A stretch of DNA of 47,922 nucleotides from Geobacteraceae bacterium (GCA_025356035.1 JANXYN010000164.1:1-47922); one strand, 5' to 3'; counted from the first letter of the stretch, positions 17,895 to 28,348 are shown. Program-made: numbers and translations. Notes: generated by a model from the letters alone, not told the origin.

Positions 17895-20800
17895 CGGCTG
17901 ACCTCCACGATTTCCTGCTCAATGGCGAGGGGGTAGCAGCAGGAGATTTTTTGCCATCGGTTGCGCAAGGCATCGCTGAGTCGATTGAGTCGCTCTTCGG
18001 CCAGGCTGCGGCTTCCTCCCTCCAGACGGTAGGCGAGACGGATCAGGCTTGGTTTGTCACGGTGCTCATCGAGCAATGCATCGAATTGCTGCTGCCATTC
18101 GGGCCGAAGCCCGCTGCTCTCGCCGATAAAGGCCGCGTTGCTTACTTCCAGTCGCACGACCCGATGAATCGTAGCGCCGAAGTTAAGCTTGACTATCTTG
18201 CCGCGGGTTGCTCTTACCACCTGCGGGTTCTCCGTGGTCATGCGGAAACCCGATGGCAGGGTGCGCTCGTCCAGTTTCATGACGAAGTTGGAGCCCCGGT
18301 CTGCTTGGGGGATGGCAGCACATGCCACGTGGAAGCGTCCGTAAGCATCGGTTGTCACCAGCCACCCTCTGGCCGTGGCCATTCGAACGGCGGCAATGCC
18401 CGGTTCTCCCTCGTCCTGGTAACCATTGGCATTCTTGTCGTCGAAAACCTTGCCGATGACATCGGTACAGTCGAAGGTTGGGTCGGGTATAATGCGGACC
18501 GTGGCGGTACCGATGTTCGAGACCGGCTTGTTGACAAGGTTGTTCACGGCCCAGGCCTGGTTGGTGTATTTCCCCTCGCTGACCCCGGCGCCGACCACCA
18601 ACAGGAGCTTCAGAGTCTTGGTCTCGTTGGCGGTAAAGCTTAGGTTTGGCCAGCGGAGGGTTCGGCCGTTCAGTACCGGCTCCATGTGGCTCCCATTGAT
18701 AGTTGCGGTGCCACTCCGGTACTTGAACCCCGGTGGCATCTGGTCAAACAGATCGATGTTGGGCAACAGCGCCGCCAGGTTGTTGCTCACCTCGATGGTA
18801 TAGGGGACCAGGTCCCCCTTGCTGACGTTTACCAGTGGAGAGCTTTTGCGTACGGTCATGGCGCCGCCGAGGACCGGGTCGACGGGCAGATGATTGTTTA
18901 CAACGCCAGCTGTGGCGCCGCTCAGCGTAAACGAAAGGTAGTAGGTGGTCGGTTCGACTCCGGTCGGTGGCGAAAATTGCGCCTGGATTGACACGGAGCC
19001 GGGGCCCGGGCCGGGATCAAAGGGGCCGGCAGTGACCGGAATCAATGCTGAAACGGCCGGCACATAGCCAGGTGGCGGCGTGACCGAAAGGGTGTAGTTC
19101 CCGGCCGGGGCTGCCGCGAGGAGCAGGAACTGGTAGAAGCCGCTGCTATCGGTCAGCTGCGCCTGATTGCCGGCACCGCCTGCAAGGTGGAGGGCCGGGG
19201 TAAAACCTGGCGGGCCAGCAAGGGACACCGTGGCACCAGCGATCGGGGTGCGGCTGAATGCGTCATAGACAATCCCAGACGGGTCGACCGGCAGATTCTG
19301 GTTAACGAGGTTGGCGCCACTGCGCAGGGTCAGGTTGGCAATGGTATGGCCGCTATAGTCGGGCACCGAATCGGTATAGCCGGGATCCTGGGAGAGGGGA
19401 TCGCCATAGATGGCGAGATTGGTCGGATGGCGAAAGCGGAGCTCATAGCCGATCCCTGCCGGCAGGTTGGCTATCTGATAGCTGCCGTCGGAGGCGGAAA
19501 CCGCTGAGCCGCGCAGTATCGCTCCCTGCACCGCCTCAATTCGCCAGCCGGCAAGTCCCGGCTCTCCGGCCTGCTGAGTCTTGTCAATACTAACCGTGTT
19601 ATGCCAGATCGTCCCCGCAACTTGGGCTGGCAGCAGTGGTCGTTCCGCGAACAGGTAACCGCTGGCAACAGCCCCGGTGGGGAGATTAATGGCGCTGATC
19701 CGGTTCTGTGGGGCGCTGCTGGTGAAGGAACTGTTGTCGACGGAGCCACCCGCGCTCCCTGCGGTTTCTCGACCATCGTTATAAATGACCAGGTGCGTCT
19801 CGGTGAGGGTATAGCTGCCGGCCAGGACGTCAAGGAAGGAGTAGCTGCCGTCCGCAGCTGTGCTGGTCGTGCGGTTCACTGCGCTGCCATCCACATCGGT
19901 GCCGGTAAGGTCGATGGTGACGCCGGCGATTCCCGTTTCACCACCATCCTTGCTGCCATTGTCATTGGCATCGCTATAGACGTAGCCACTGAAGCTGGCC
20001 AACTTTTCGGCAAAGAGGTAGGAGGCGGCAGTGCTGCCGGGGGTAATGACAATGGCGCTGATGATGCTGGTGCCGACCGCTCCCGGTGTTCCTCCTGCCG
20101 TACCGGCTGTTTCCGGGCCATCGGCATAGTTGACCGGTTGACTCTCGGTCAATGTATAGCCGCTACCATTGCTGGTCGGCAGGTTAGGGAAGAGGAAGTC
20201 GCCGTTGCCATCGGAACTGACGGTACGGTTCAGCGCCGTTGTGGAGGCGGCGGTGCCGGCAAGGGTCAGACTCACGCCGCTGATCCCCGCTTCACCCGGA
20301 TCCCTGGTGCCATTGCCGTTGGTATCGGTGAACACTGTGCCGCTCAGGGAGCCGAGGAGTTCGGCAAAACGGTAGCCACCGGCGCTGGTGCCGGCCGGAT
20401 AGTGAATGCCGCTGATAACCCTGCCGTTACCGCTGTCACTCCCACCGGCGCTCCCCACCGTCAGCACCCCCTCCGCATAGTCAACGGGCTGAGTCTCGGT
20501 GAGGGTGTAACCAGTGCCGTTACTGGCTGGAATATCGGCAAAGGTGAACGCGCCGCTGGCAGCTGTGGTGGTGGTGAAGTTGACGGCATTCGCCGCGGCA
20601 TCGATGCCGGAGAGGGTCAAGGTCACCCCGCTGATGCCATTTTCACCCGCATCAAGGGAACCGTTACCGTTGCGGTCATGGAAGACCATGCCGGAGAGGC
20701 CGCCAAGCCCCTCGGAGAAGAGGTAGCCCGTGGCATTTATGCCGGCATTGAGGACGATGGGGGCTATGACATCCGTGCCGAGCCCCCCAACAAAGCCCCC

Positions 20801-23800
20801 CGCCGTGCCGGCCGTATCAATTCCGTCGGCATAGGTCACCGGCTGAACTTCGCTCAGGCTATAGCCGCTGCCGTTACTGGCGGGTAGATCGTTAATAGTA
20901 AAGATGCCGCTGGCATTGCTCGTGACGCTGCGGCTCACCGCCACGCCATTGATGTCGGTGCCGGCGAGGGTGAGGGAAACGCCGCTGATGCCGACTTCGC
21001 CACCATCCATGACGCCGTTGCCATTAGTGTCATAGAACACCGTGCCGCTGATGCTGCCGAGGCGCTCACCAAAGAGGTAGCCGGTGACGTTCGTTCCGCC
21101 CGCAAGCATGATTCCGGTGAAGATGCTGCTTCCCGCTGTTCCACCGGCGCTACCAACTGATTCCAGGCCATCGCCGTAACTTATGGGCTGGGTCTCGGTG
21201 ACGGTGTACCCCGTACCGTTGCTGGCCGGCAGATCGGCAAAGCGGTACGCCCCGGTGGCATCGGTAGTTGTCGTACAGCTGGCTATCCAAGCGCAGACGT
21301 CGCCGCTGGCGGCGGTGGTCCCGGCAAGGGTTACGACCACGCCACTGATGCCGACCTCCCCGCCATCCTTCACTCCGTTGTTGTTGGCATCGTAGTAGAC
21401 AAACCCGGCCATGCTCCCCAGCTGTTCGCCGAAGAGATAGCCGCTGGCGTTTGCGCCTGTGGACAAAACAATGGCGCTGACCCGGTTCTGTGCCGCGGCT
21501 GTGGTAAAGGTGGCGTTATCCACCGTGCCGCCGGCGCTCCCCGCTGTTTCGCGGCCGTCACCATAATTGACCTGCTGGGCCTCCGTCAGGGTATAGCCGC
21601 TGCCGTTGCTGGCCGGCAGCCCGGCAAGGGAATAATCGCCGGCGCTGTCAGTGGTCAGGGCACAGGTCACCAGGGTACAGACGTTGACGCCGGAGGCGGT
21701 GGTCCCGGAAAGGGTCAGGGATATGCCGTTGATCCCCGCCTCTCCGGCATCCTTGACCCCATCGTTATCGGCATCATGGTAGACGCTGCCGCTAATGCTC
21801 CCCCCCCGTTCGCCAAAGGTATAGCCACTTCCCACCTCGCCTACGACGAGAACGATGCCGGTGAAGTTGTCATTGTTAGCGGTGCCGCGTGGGGAGCCGG
21901 CTACGGAACCAAGTATCTCGGCCCCATCCGCATAATTGGTGAGGGGGGTCGTGGCCTGGGACTGTTCGGTCAGGGTGTAGCCGCTACCATTGCTGGCCGG
22001 CAGACCGCTAAAGCTGAAGAGACCACTGGCATTGCTTATGACAGTGCATGGGTAGGGGGAGATGGCTGCACAGACGCTGCTCCCGCTGCTCGTGGTGCCG
22101 GACAAGGTGATCGAGACGCCGGCGATTCCCGGCTCCCCTCCATCCACCACGCCATTGTTGTTCCGGTCGAGGTAGACTAGTCCAGAAAGCCCCTGCCCGC
22201 TTTCGCCGAAATTGTAGCCGCTGGCGGCGTCATTGGAGACGATGGCGATAGTGGAGATGGCGTAGTATGCGCCGGGAACCGCCACGTTGGCGGCCCTAAC
22301 CGCGCCATTAATGGTTCCTCCCTTGCTGCCGGCCTGGGCGCCGGTGTGGGTAACTCCGGCCGCAACTGTTTCAGTGACGGTATAGCTTCCGGGGCGCAGC
22401 GCAGTAAAGCTATAGGCGCCGTTAGCCGCAGTGGTGGTAGTCCTATTGATCGAATTGCCGAGGTCATCGGTACCGGTGAGGGTTACGATAACCGAGGTCA
22501 GGCCGGAGGTTTCGCCGGCGTCCTTGACCGCATCGATATCGGCGTCGACATAGACATAGCCGGCGAGACTGGCCCCCCGCAGCTCGCCGAAGTTATGCTC
22601 AGTCCCCCCCTGGTTGGGGAGAAGAACGATGCCGGTCATGCTCTCCGGCACCGTGCGGCCGGCGGAACCAGGCACAACCATGGCTGTTGTATCCCCTTTC
22701 TGATCCAGCCCGTCCAGATAGGGTGCCGGCAGGGCGCTCGTCTGGTTGATGGTGTAGCCAGAAGCATCGCTCGGCGGGAGGGTGCCATAGGTATACACCC
22801 CCGAGGCGTTTGTGCTGACTGTACAAGTCACCAGGGAGCAGACATCGACGCCGTTGTACGCCACGCCTGATAACACGATGTTCTGGCCGCTGATCCCCGT
22901 TGATTCACCAGCTCCTCGGTCACCGTCATTGTTTGCGTCGTGATACACATAACCCGTGAGGGACGCACGCTGGTACTCCTGGAAGATATACCCCGTGGCC
23001 GAGGTGTTGAGCGGCAGGGTGATGGCGCTGATGGTATTGAGCCCAGCGGCCGGACCACAGTTGGCCGTGCCGTCGCAGATGTTCGGCGGCGTCGTGCCAC
23101 CAGCCGTGCCAGCAGTTTCAAAGCGGTCATAGTACCCGGCCGGCTGGCTGGCTATGATCTGATATGTGCCGGGAGGGAGACGGTCAAACAGGAAATTGCC
23201 GCTGCTGTCGTTGTTCACCGTAATGCCGGTTAGGGTGTTGCCGTAGAGGTCTGGCCCCGACAGGGTAAAGGTGACGCTGGCCGTTGCGAAGACGATCGGC
23301 TCACCGCCATCGATGCTGTCGTTGCGGTTGTTATCGGCGTAGATTGTGCCGCCGATGGTCGATTTACGGACCTGGACAACTGCAGAGGCAGAGTTGTTCC
23401 CCGCCACCAGGTCAACGGAGGTATTGGGGAGGACAGCGATGCTCGCCGTATTGGTAATGTCCGTATTGATCGGACCGGTGTAGGGATAGGCGGCCTTCAC
23501 CGGGACGGTCAGCACCACCTGCCGGGTGGGGTCGGTGCCGGTGGGATCGGCCGGGATATTGGCCAGATCACAGGTAATGGTCACTGGCGTACCGGTGGTG
23601 GAGCAGCTGCTGCTGGCGAGGGAAACATTGCTCCCCGACGTCACTGTCACGGCGCCATTCATTACGAAGCCGGCCGGCAAAGTATCGGTGACCCGCACGC
23701 CGGAGGCCGGCGACGGGCCGATGTTTTCGAGGGTGATGCTGTAGGTGAATGGCTCGTTGATGCTGACCGCAGGGGACGAAACAGTCTTGCTGATAATCGT

Positions 23801-26800
23801 CAGGTCGGTCTTGGGGAGCGCCGTGGTGTTTTCCACCGCCGTATTGTTGGCCGGCTGGGTGTCAAAGCCGCCACTACTCTCCAGGGAGGATACGGAAGCA
23901 CTGTTGCTGTAGGTCAGAGTACTGGAGGGGGTGGCCGATAGCGGTCCGGTGGTGAAGGTGAGGACAAAGGTGGTGTAGCTGTTGGCCGGCAGGGTTGAAT
24001 TCCCCTTGGCCGCGGCCAACCAGCAGGTAGCCTTGATCCCGTCCCAGCTGCAGCTGGGGGAAGCGGGGGTGTAAGTACAGGGAGCCCCTCCGCTGCAGGC
24101 CGTGGCCGAAACAAATACCGCCGTATAGCCACCAACGGGCGGAGTTGGCGTATCCAGCAGCTCTACCTGCGTCGCCAGAGAGGGGCCGTTATTCTGCACC
24201 TTCACCCAGTACACGATATCGTCGCCAAAGGCCACCGGATCGTAGCCACTCTTCTCCTGCTTCGTGACCGTCAGATCCAGCTGCGGAATAATTATCGCCA
24301 CCGAACTGATGGCGCTGTTGTTGGCGGGGCTGCTTTCCGTGGTGGTCGTGGTTATTTCGGCGCTGCTGGTATAACTGGCCGGAACCCCACCGGGGTAGGG
24401 GTGCACCGGCACGACCTTGAAGACTAGCTGGCGCGATTGATCATTGGCCATGGTGAAGCCGGTGCACTCGATGCCCGCCTCACCCACATAAGGTGCACCG
24501 CTGAAGGAACTGACGTAGGCGCAGCTGCCTCCAAGTGTCAGTGAGGCGGAGCCGCTGACATAGCTCACTTTGTTTGGGTCGATAACATGTCGCAGGACTA
24601 CCCCTTGGGCGGTGCTCGGGCCGAAGTTTTTAATGGAGGTGGTAAAGGTGAGCTGCACGCCGACCTTCACCGGGTCTGGCGCCACCGCAATAGAGGTCAC
24701 TGCCACATCGGCAATGGGGTCGATGGTCACCGACGGCGCGCTGGCCGAATCGGGCTGGGTGTTGGGATTCTGCACCAGGTCCGGCGACGAAATGGTCACC
24801 GTATTGGTAAAGGCACCGTCCCGGAAGGGGCGGGCCAAGGTGACATCAAAGGCCCGCGATTCTCCTCCAGCCAGGTTGCGCAGGGTACAGGTCAGGACAC
24901 CGGTACCACTGACGCTGCAGCTGTCAGGCCCGACAATGCCGGAGACAGTCACCGGCGTATCACCGGGGGTAGCATCACTGTCGTTGTAGAACATGGGGAG
25001 GGTATCGGTGAGGTTAACTGTTGGCGCCAGCACGGCGCCATGGTTGGAAACGGTAATGGTGTAGGTAAGGGCGTTTTCAGCCACCGTCACCAGGGTGTCG
25101 GAAACGGTTTTCGTTACACCGAGATCGGCGTTGGCGGCGGTGGCGTAGACCGTGGCAGTGGTACAATCATTGCCGGGAGTGACATCAGCCGGCGTATGGG
25201 GCGAGCCGGCCGTACTGCCGGTACAGACCGTATTGCTCAGGGAACCGGTATAACCAGCGGCCACTTGCGTTGTAAGAATCAGCGACGGTAGTAATGCCCC
25301 CCGCGCCAGGGTGCCGGCGCCGAGATCGTAGTCACAGGTGACGGTGTTGGCTGGGGCGTTGACGCAGAGCCAGCCGGCACCTGCTGCAGAGAGATACGTT
25401 TCGTTCGGATAACTGGAAAGAGCCTCCATGACCCGCACGACGCCAGAAACCGGCGAGGTGGAGCTGGTGGTGTTTCTCACCGTAATGGTGTTGATAATAT
25501 TTTCACCCTGCTGCACGGCGCTGCCGGCTCCGGGGATGGCTGAAACCTTGCTCTTGGTGATGGCGAGCTCGGTGAAGGGGAGAGCGACGGTATAGTTCAC
25601 CGTTGCACTCTGATTGTTTCCGCCAACCGGAGTGGTCCGGCTGATGGTCGCCGTATTGCTCCCCGATTCTGGCAGTGCTGGCGCCGTCAGCGGAATGACG
25701 TATGAGCCAGAGGTGACCCCGGCGTTCAGTGCCCCGATACTGCAGGTAACCGCTTGGCCGACACGGCTACAGCTGCCGGGGAGCGCGCCGATGGTGAAGT
25801 TGGCCGGCACCGTATCGGCAACAACAACGCCGGTGGCGTTCTGGGTGCCGGTATTGGTGGCAGACAGAGTCAGGGCCACCGCTTCACCGACTGCATAGGT
25901 GGTGAGGCCGGTGGTGACCGAAACCATGCTTTTGTTGGCGCGCAGGTCGGTGCCAGCGGTGACGGTGACCGTCACCTGGGATGGGCCGTTGTTGGTGGCC
26001 AGCGGGTCGCCGGTCTGGCCATCGGTGGAGGCAACGCTGGCGCCATTGATAATGGAGCCGGCAGAGGTAATTACCTTACCGGAGAGATTAATGGCTGGGG
26101 CGTTGTTGCCGCTGGCAATGGCCGGCCCGCTGTAATCGCAGGTAACTGTTGTGGTTACTTGCGAACAGCTCCAGTCGCTCCCGGTTGCCGACAGGTACTG
26201 GAAATCCACCCCTGCCGGGAGGCTGTCCGTCACCCGAAAGGATGAGGCCTCATCAGGACCGCTGTTGGATACCTGCAGAGTGAAATTTATGGTGGAACCA
26301 GCGGTGGCGCTAGCGGGACCGGAGGTAACAATGCTGAGATCGGCGCCGTTAATGGAGGTAACGATCTTATTCAGGGTATCGTTACTGGGGTTCGGGTCCG
26401 TATTCCCCGCCGTGTCGTCCACAATGAATGCCCAGGTGCTCTGGACATCGGGCAACCCGCCACTGGTGGTGTAGACGATGGTTGACGTATTGGTAATATT
26501 CAGGTTGCCGATGGGGCAGGTGAGGATGGTGTTGCCGCCACTGGGAGCACAGCCGGAGGCGTTGCCGAGATAACTGACGTTGGCCGGCAGGTTGATCGTC
26601 AGGGTGCTACCGGTGGAGGAGGCGGGACCGTTGTTCTGGACCGTCAGGGTAAAGGTGGCGGTGCCGTTGTGGACCACCGGGTCCGGTGTCCAGGTGTAGG
26701 AGGAGATCTGCAGGTCGGCATCTGCGGCATGAGCTGCCCCGGCGGCAGTCAGGAGCGTTGCTACCAGGCAGCTTGTCAGCATGGAGAAAAGCAGCGTTGA

Positions 26801-26806
26801 GCGCAT
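17891..26806 (-). CDS. Giant secreted repeat protein: DUF11 and SdrD-B-like modules
   Basis: The protein has 2971 residues from the ATG at 26806. This start has a GAGG site upstream and gives a good signal peptide, MRSTLLFSMLTSCLVATLLT followed by AAGAAHA; an ATG at 26857 would add 17 residues ahead of it. Residues about 30-1190 hold eight DUF11-like modules (for example ADLGVTKTVSD, TYTITVSNHG). Then come about ten SdrD-B-like modules (SGTVFTDTNGNGTRDPGE), each with an Asp/Asn-rich loop that may bind calcium, two more divergent ones and a ninth DUF11 unit. The C-terminal 90 residues are charged and helical. Such proteins are long beta-sandwich stalks on the cell surface. No sortase motif is seen. 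It is co-translated with the OmpA-domain protein. Confidence 0.9.
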   Translation of the reverse strand: MRSTLLFSMLTSCLVATLLTAAGAAHAADADLQISSYTWTPDPVVHNGTATFTLTVQNNGPASSTGSTLTINLPANVSYLGNASGCAPSGGNTILTCPIGNLNITNTSTIVYTTSGGLPDVQSTWAFIVDDTAGNTDPNPSNDTLNKIVTSINGADLSIVTSGPASATAGSTINFTLQVSNSGPDEASSFRVTDSLPAGVDFQYLSATGSDWSCSQVTTTVTCDYSGPAIASGNNAPAINLSGKVITSAGSIINGASVASTDGQTGDPLATNNGPSQVTVTVTAGTDLRANKSMVSVTTGLTTYAVGEAVALTLSATNTGTQNATGVVVADTVPANFTIGALPGSCSRVGQAVTCSIGALNAGVTSGSYVIPLTAPALPESGSNTATISRTTPVGGNNQSATVNYTVALPFTELAITKSKVSAIPGAGSAVQQGENIINTITVRNTTSSTSPVSGVVRVMEALSSYPNETYLSAAGAGWLCVNAPANTVTCDYDLGAGTLARGALLPSLILTTQVAAGYTGSLSNTVCTGSTAGSPHTPADVTPGNDCTTATVYATAANADLGVTKTVSDTLVTVAENALTYTITVSNHGAVLAPTVNLTDTLPMFYNDSDATPGDTPVTVSGIVGPDSCSVSGTGVLTCTLRNLAGGESRAFDVTLARPFRDGAFTNTVTISSPDLVQNPNTQPDSASAPSVTIDPIADVAVTSIAVAPDPVKVGVQLTFTTSIKNFGPSTAQGVVLRHVIDPNKVSYVSGSASLTLGGSCAYVSSFSGAPYVGEAGIECTGFTMANDQSRQLVFKVVPVHPYPGGVPASYTSSAEITTTTTESSPANNSAISSVAIIIPQLDLTVTKQEKSGYDPVAFGDDIVYWVKVQNNGPSLATQVELLDTPTPPVGGYTAVFVSATACSGGAPCTYTPASPSCSWDGIKATCWLAAAKGNSTLPANSYTTFVLTFTTGPLSATPSSTLTYSNSASVSSLESSGGFDTQPANNTAVENTTALPKTDLTIISKTVSSPAVSINEPFTYSITLENIGPSPASGVRVTDTLPAGFVMNGAVTVTSGSNVSLASSSCSTTGTPVTITCDLANIPADPTGTDPTRQVVLTVPVKAAYPYTGPINTDITNTASIAVLPNTSVDLVAGNNSASAVVQVRKSTIGGTIYADNNRNDSIDGGEPIVFATASVTFTLSGPDLYGNTLTGITVNNDSSGNFLFDRLPPGTYQIIASQPAGYYDRFETAGTAGGTTPPNICDGTANCGPAAGLNTISAITLPLNTSATGYIFQEYQRASLTGYVYHDANNDGDRGAGESTGISGQNIVLSGVAYNGVDVCSLVTCTVSTNASGVYTYGTLPPSDASGYTINQTSALPAPYLDGLDQKGDTTAMVVPGSAGRTVPESMTGIVLLPNQGGTEHNFGELRGASLAGYVYVDADIDAVKDAGETSGLTSVIVTLTGTDDLGNSINRTTTTAANGAYSFTALRPGSYTVTETVAAGVTHTGAQAGSKGGTINGAVRAANVAVPGAYYAISTIAIVSNDAASGYNFGESGQGLSGLVYLDRNNNGVVDGGEPGIAGVSITLSGTTSSGSSVCAAISPYPCTVISNASGLFSFSGLPASNGSGYTLTEQSQATTPLTNYADGAEILGSVAGSPRGTANNDNFTGIVLVVGEVGSGYTFGERGGSISGSVYHDADNDGVKDAGEAGINGISLTLSGTTASGVNVCTLVTCALTTDSAGDYSLAGLPASNGSGYTLTEAQQVNYGDGRETAGSAGGTVDNATFTTAAAQNRVSAIVLSTGANASGYLFGEQLGSMAGFVYYDANNNGVKDGGEVGISGVVVTLAGTTAASGDVCAWIASCTTTTDATGAYRFADLPASNGTGYTVTETQPISYGDGLESVGSAGGTAGSSIFTGIMLAGGTNVTGYLFGERLGSISGTVFYDTNGNGVMDGGEVGISGVSLTLAGTDINGVAVSRSVTSNASGIFTINDLPASNGSGYSLSEVQPVTYADGIDTAGTAGGFVGGLGTDVIAPIVLNAGINATGYLFSEGLGGLSGMVFHDRNGNGSLDAGENGISGVTLTLSGIDAAANAVNFTTTTAASGAFTFADIPASNGTGYTLTETQPVDYAEGVLTVGSAGGSDSGNGRVISGIHYPAGTSAGGYRFAELLGSLSGTVFTDTNGNGTRDPGEAGISGVSLTLAGTAASTTALNRTVSSDGNGDFLFPNLPTSNGSGYTLTESQPVNYADGPETAGTAGGTPGAVGTSIISAIVITPGSTAASYLFAEKLASFSGYVYSDANDNGSKDGGETGIAGVTIDLTGTDVDGSAVNRTTSTAADGSYSFLDVLAGSYTLTETHLVIYNDGRETAGSAGGSVDNSSFTSSAPQNRISAINLPTGAVASGYLFAERPLLPAQVAGTIWHNTVSIDKTQQAGEPGLAGWRIEAVQGAILRGSAVSASDGSYQIANLPAGIGYELRFRHPTNLAIYGDPLSQDPGYTDSVPDYSGHTIANLTLRSGANLVNQNLPVDPSGIVYDAFSRTPIAGATVSLAGPPGFTPALHLAGGAGNQAQLTDSSGFYQFLLLAAAPAGNYTLSVTPPPGYVPAVSALIPVTAGPFDPGPGPGSVSIQAQFSPPTGVEPTTYYLSFTLSGATAGVVNNHLPVDPVLGGAMTVRKSSPLVNVSKGDLVPYTIEVSNNLAALLPNIDLFDQMPPGFKYRSGTATINGSHMEPVLNGRTLRWPNLSFTANETKTLKLLLVVGAGVSEGKYTNQAWAVNNLVNKPVSNIGTATVRIIPDPTFDCTDVIGKVFDDKNANGYQDEGEPGIAAVRMATARGWLVTTDAYGRFHVACAAIPQADRGSNFVMKLDERTLPSGFRMTTENPQVVRATRGKIVKLNFGATIHRVVRLEVSNAAFIGESSGLRPEWQQQFDALLDEHRDKPSLIRLAYRLEGGSRSLAEERLNRLSDALRNRWQKISCCYPLAIEQEIVEVSR
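19600..23360 (-). repeat. Tandem SdrD-B-like coding repeats, about 350 bp per unit
   Basis: Within the giant gene, about ten units recur at roughly 350-bp spacing. Each contains a G-x-V/I-Y/F-x-D-x-N-x-NG-x-x-D-x-GE core, for example near 19940-20000, 20285-20350 and 20640-20705. The boundaries are approximate. Units are similar but not identical at DNA level. They explain the long stretches of similar sequence and are a site where copy number could change by recombination. Confidence 0.85.
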
Positions 26807-27206
26807 TCTTGGACCCTCGCAGGTGGAATTGGTGGGGTGAAATAGAGATAGACGCATGTATTGTTATCGGCAGGGAGTGGGATAAGTTAAGCCGTGAGCC
26901 AAATTTGCAAGCTTTATTTGACCGACTGTGCCGTGCATGATGACTGTGAATGGCCCGTTACATGGGCAGTAACGGCAGCCCCTATTGAACCAGTTGAAGT
27001 GTATAATTTGCCATGATCTGCATAAAGCAGTTTTGTAGCGGAATTGTTTCTTGACACGGTTGCTAGTAAATGCTAAAAGAGAAGACCGTTGATTGGGTGT
27101 GGTATAAATTACGATAACAAAAAAGACCAAAACGTGCTCAAGGCGCTCATCTATACCTGGACCACACCATTAATAACCCTGGACTGTAACCAACAAGGAG
27201 GAACAA
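26807..27206. other. Intergenic region between divergent genes
   Basis: This 400-bp gap separates the giant surface protein gene (leftward) from the sulfate-binding protein gene (rightward). It holds a perfect 7-bp inverted repeat, CCGTTAC and GTAACGG (26955-26961 and 26969-26975), separated by 7 bases, a possible regulator site. Candidate plus-strand promoters lie near 27051-27108. I found no convincing minus-strand promoter by eye. An open frame at 26864-27130 on the minus strand has no recognisable protein character. Confidence 0.6.
27051..27108 (+). promoter_or_regulatory. Candidate promoter(s) of the sulfate-binding protein gene
   Basis: TTGACA at 27051-27056 has a weak -10 (TAAAAG, 27074-27079) at 17 bases. 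A second candidate is an extended -10, TGG-TATAAA, at 27100-27108 without a clear -35. Either would leave a leader of about 90-120 bases. Confidence 0.45.
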
Positions 27207-28229
27207 ATGTCACGGAAAACAGTTAGCAATTATCTGGTGGCGCTCGCGGTAGTCGTGGGGGCCCTACTCGACCCCGTTGCCCAGGCAAAGGATATTACCC
27301 TGCTGAACGTCTCCTACGACCCGACCCGGGAGCTTTACCAGGCGTTCAATAGCGCCTTTGCCAAACAGTGGCGGGCAAAAACCGGTGACAACGTCATCAT
27401 CAAGCAGTCCCACGGCGGTTCCGGCAAGCAGGCCCGTGCCGTCATCGACGGGCTGGAGGCCGATGTGGTGACCCTGGCGCTTGCCTACGACATCGATGCG
27501 ATCCATGAGAAGGCCCAGTTGTTGCCGGCGGAGTGGCAAAAGCGCCTCCCCCACAACAGCGCCCCCTATACCTCGACCATCGTCTTCCTGGTGCGTAGGG
27601 GGAATCCGAAACAGATCAAGGACTGGAATGACTTGGTGAGACCGGGGGTGGCGGTGATCACTCCCAATCCGAAGACCTCCGGCGGGGCCCGCTGGAACTA
27701 CCTGGCCGCTTGGGGGTATGCCCTGAAACAGAAGGGGGGAAATGAGGCGACGGCCAAGGAGTTCGTCAACAAGCTGTTCAAGAACGTTCCGGTCCTTGAT
27801 TCCGGCGCCCGCGGCGCCACCACTACCTTCGTCCAGCGCGGCATCGGCGATGTGTTGCTTGCCTGGGAGAATGAGGCGTTTCTGGCGGTGAACGAACTCG
27901 GCAAGGACAAGTTCGAGATCGTGGTGCCGTCGGTGAGCATTCTGGCTGAGCCGTCGGTGTCAGTAGTGGACAAGGTGGCGGCCAAACACGGCACCACGGC
28001 GGTGGCCCAGGCCTACCTGGACTATCTCTATACCCCGGAAGGGCAGGAGATAGCAGCCAAGAACTACTACCGCCCCAGGCTGAAGGCGGTGACCGACAAG
28101 TACGGCAAGCAGTTCCCCAAGCTGCACCTCTTCACCATCGACGAACTGTTCGGCGGCTGGCAAAAGGCGCAGCAGAAGCACTTTGCCGATGGCGGTCTGT
28201 TTGACCAGATCTACGCGCCGGGCAAGTAG
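27207..28229 (+). CDS. sbp: Sulfate/thiosulfate ABC transporter periplasmic binding protein
   Basis: This 340-residue protein has a signal peptide ([20 protein letters not shown], cleaved after AQA). It carries classical Sbp/CysP motifs: [57 protein letters not shown] and the ending [20 protein letters not shown]. It would bind sulfate or thiosulfate in the periplasm for the CysTWA transporter, whose other genes are not in the window. A strong AAGGAGG site precedes the ATG. It stands upstream of the SAM-riboswitch-controlled methionine genes but has its own hairpin terminator. The context is sulfur acquisition. Confidence 0.93.
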   Translation: MSRKTVSNYLVALAVVVGALLDPVAQAKDITLLNVSYDPTRELYQAFNSAFAKQWRAKTGDNVIIKQSHGGSGKQARAVIDGLEADVVTLALAYDIDAIHEKAQLLPAEWQKRLPHNSAPYTSTIVFLVRRGNPKQIKDWNDLVRPGVAVITPNPKTSGGARWNYLAAWGYALKQKGGNEATAKEFVNKLFKNVPVLDSGARGATTTFVQRGIGDVLLAWENEAFLAVNELGKDKFEIVVPSVSILAEPSVSVVDKVAAKHGTTAVAQAYLDYLYTPEGQEIAAKNYYRPRLKAVTDKYGKQFPKLHLFTIDELFGGWQKAQQKHFADGGLFDQIYAPGK

Positions 28230-28247
28230 GGAGCTTTTGAGCGGGGC

Positions 28248-28284
28248 AATCCCAGCAATTTCCTAACCGGAAACTGCTGGGATT
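28248..28284 (+). terminator. Hairpin after the sulfate-binding protein gene
   Basis: AATCCCAGCAATTTCC (28248-28263) pairs with 28269-28284 around TAACC with one mismatch, a 16-bp stem. Only ATTTACCGTTA follows, so the T-run is poor. It probably ends or stabilises the sbp transcript. Confidence 0.7.
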
Positions 28285-28319
28285 TACCGTTATCTATAAT
28301 GGAAAATCAGAAAAAAGAT

Positions 28320-28348
28320 TTGACAATACAATATCGGATTGGTAAAGT
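28320..28348 (+). promoter_or_regulatory. Promoter ahead of the SAM riboswitch
   Basis: TTGACA at 28320-28325 and TAAAGT at 28343-28348 are 17 bases apart. The predicted transcript starts near 28355 and runs into the riboswitch at 28411. Confidence 0.7.

Noticed and set aside
19600-23360. CRISPR array
   Set aside because: The repeats are about 350 bp, continuous in one reading frame and encode SdrD-B-like modules. There are no short identical repeats or spacers.
26864-27130. Possible 88-residue minus-strand gene upstream of the giant gene
   Set aside because: It covers the divergent promoter region, has no recognisable protein character and no good ribosome site.
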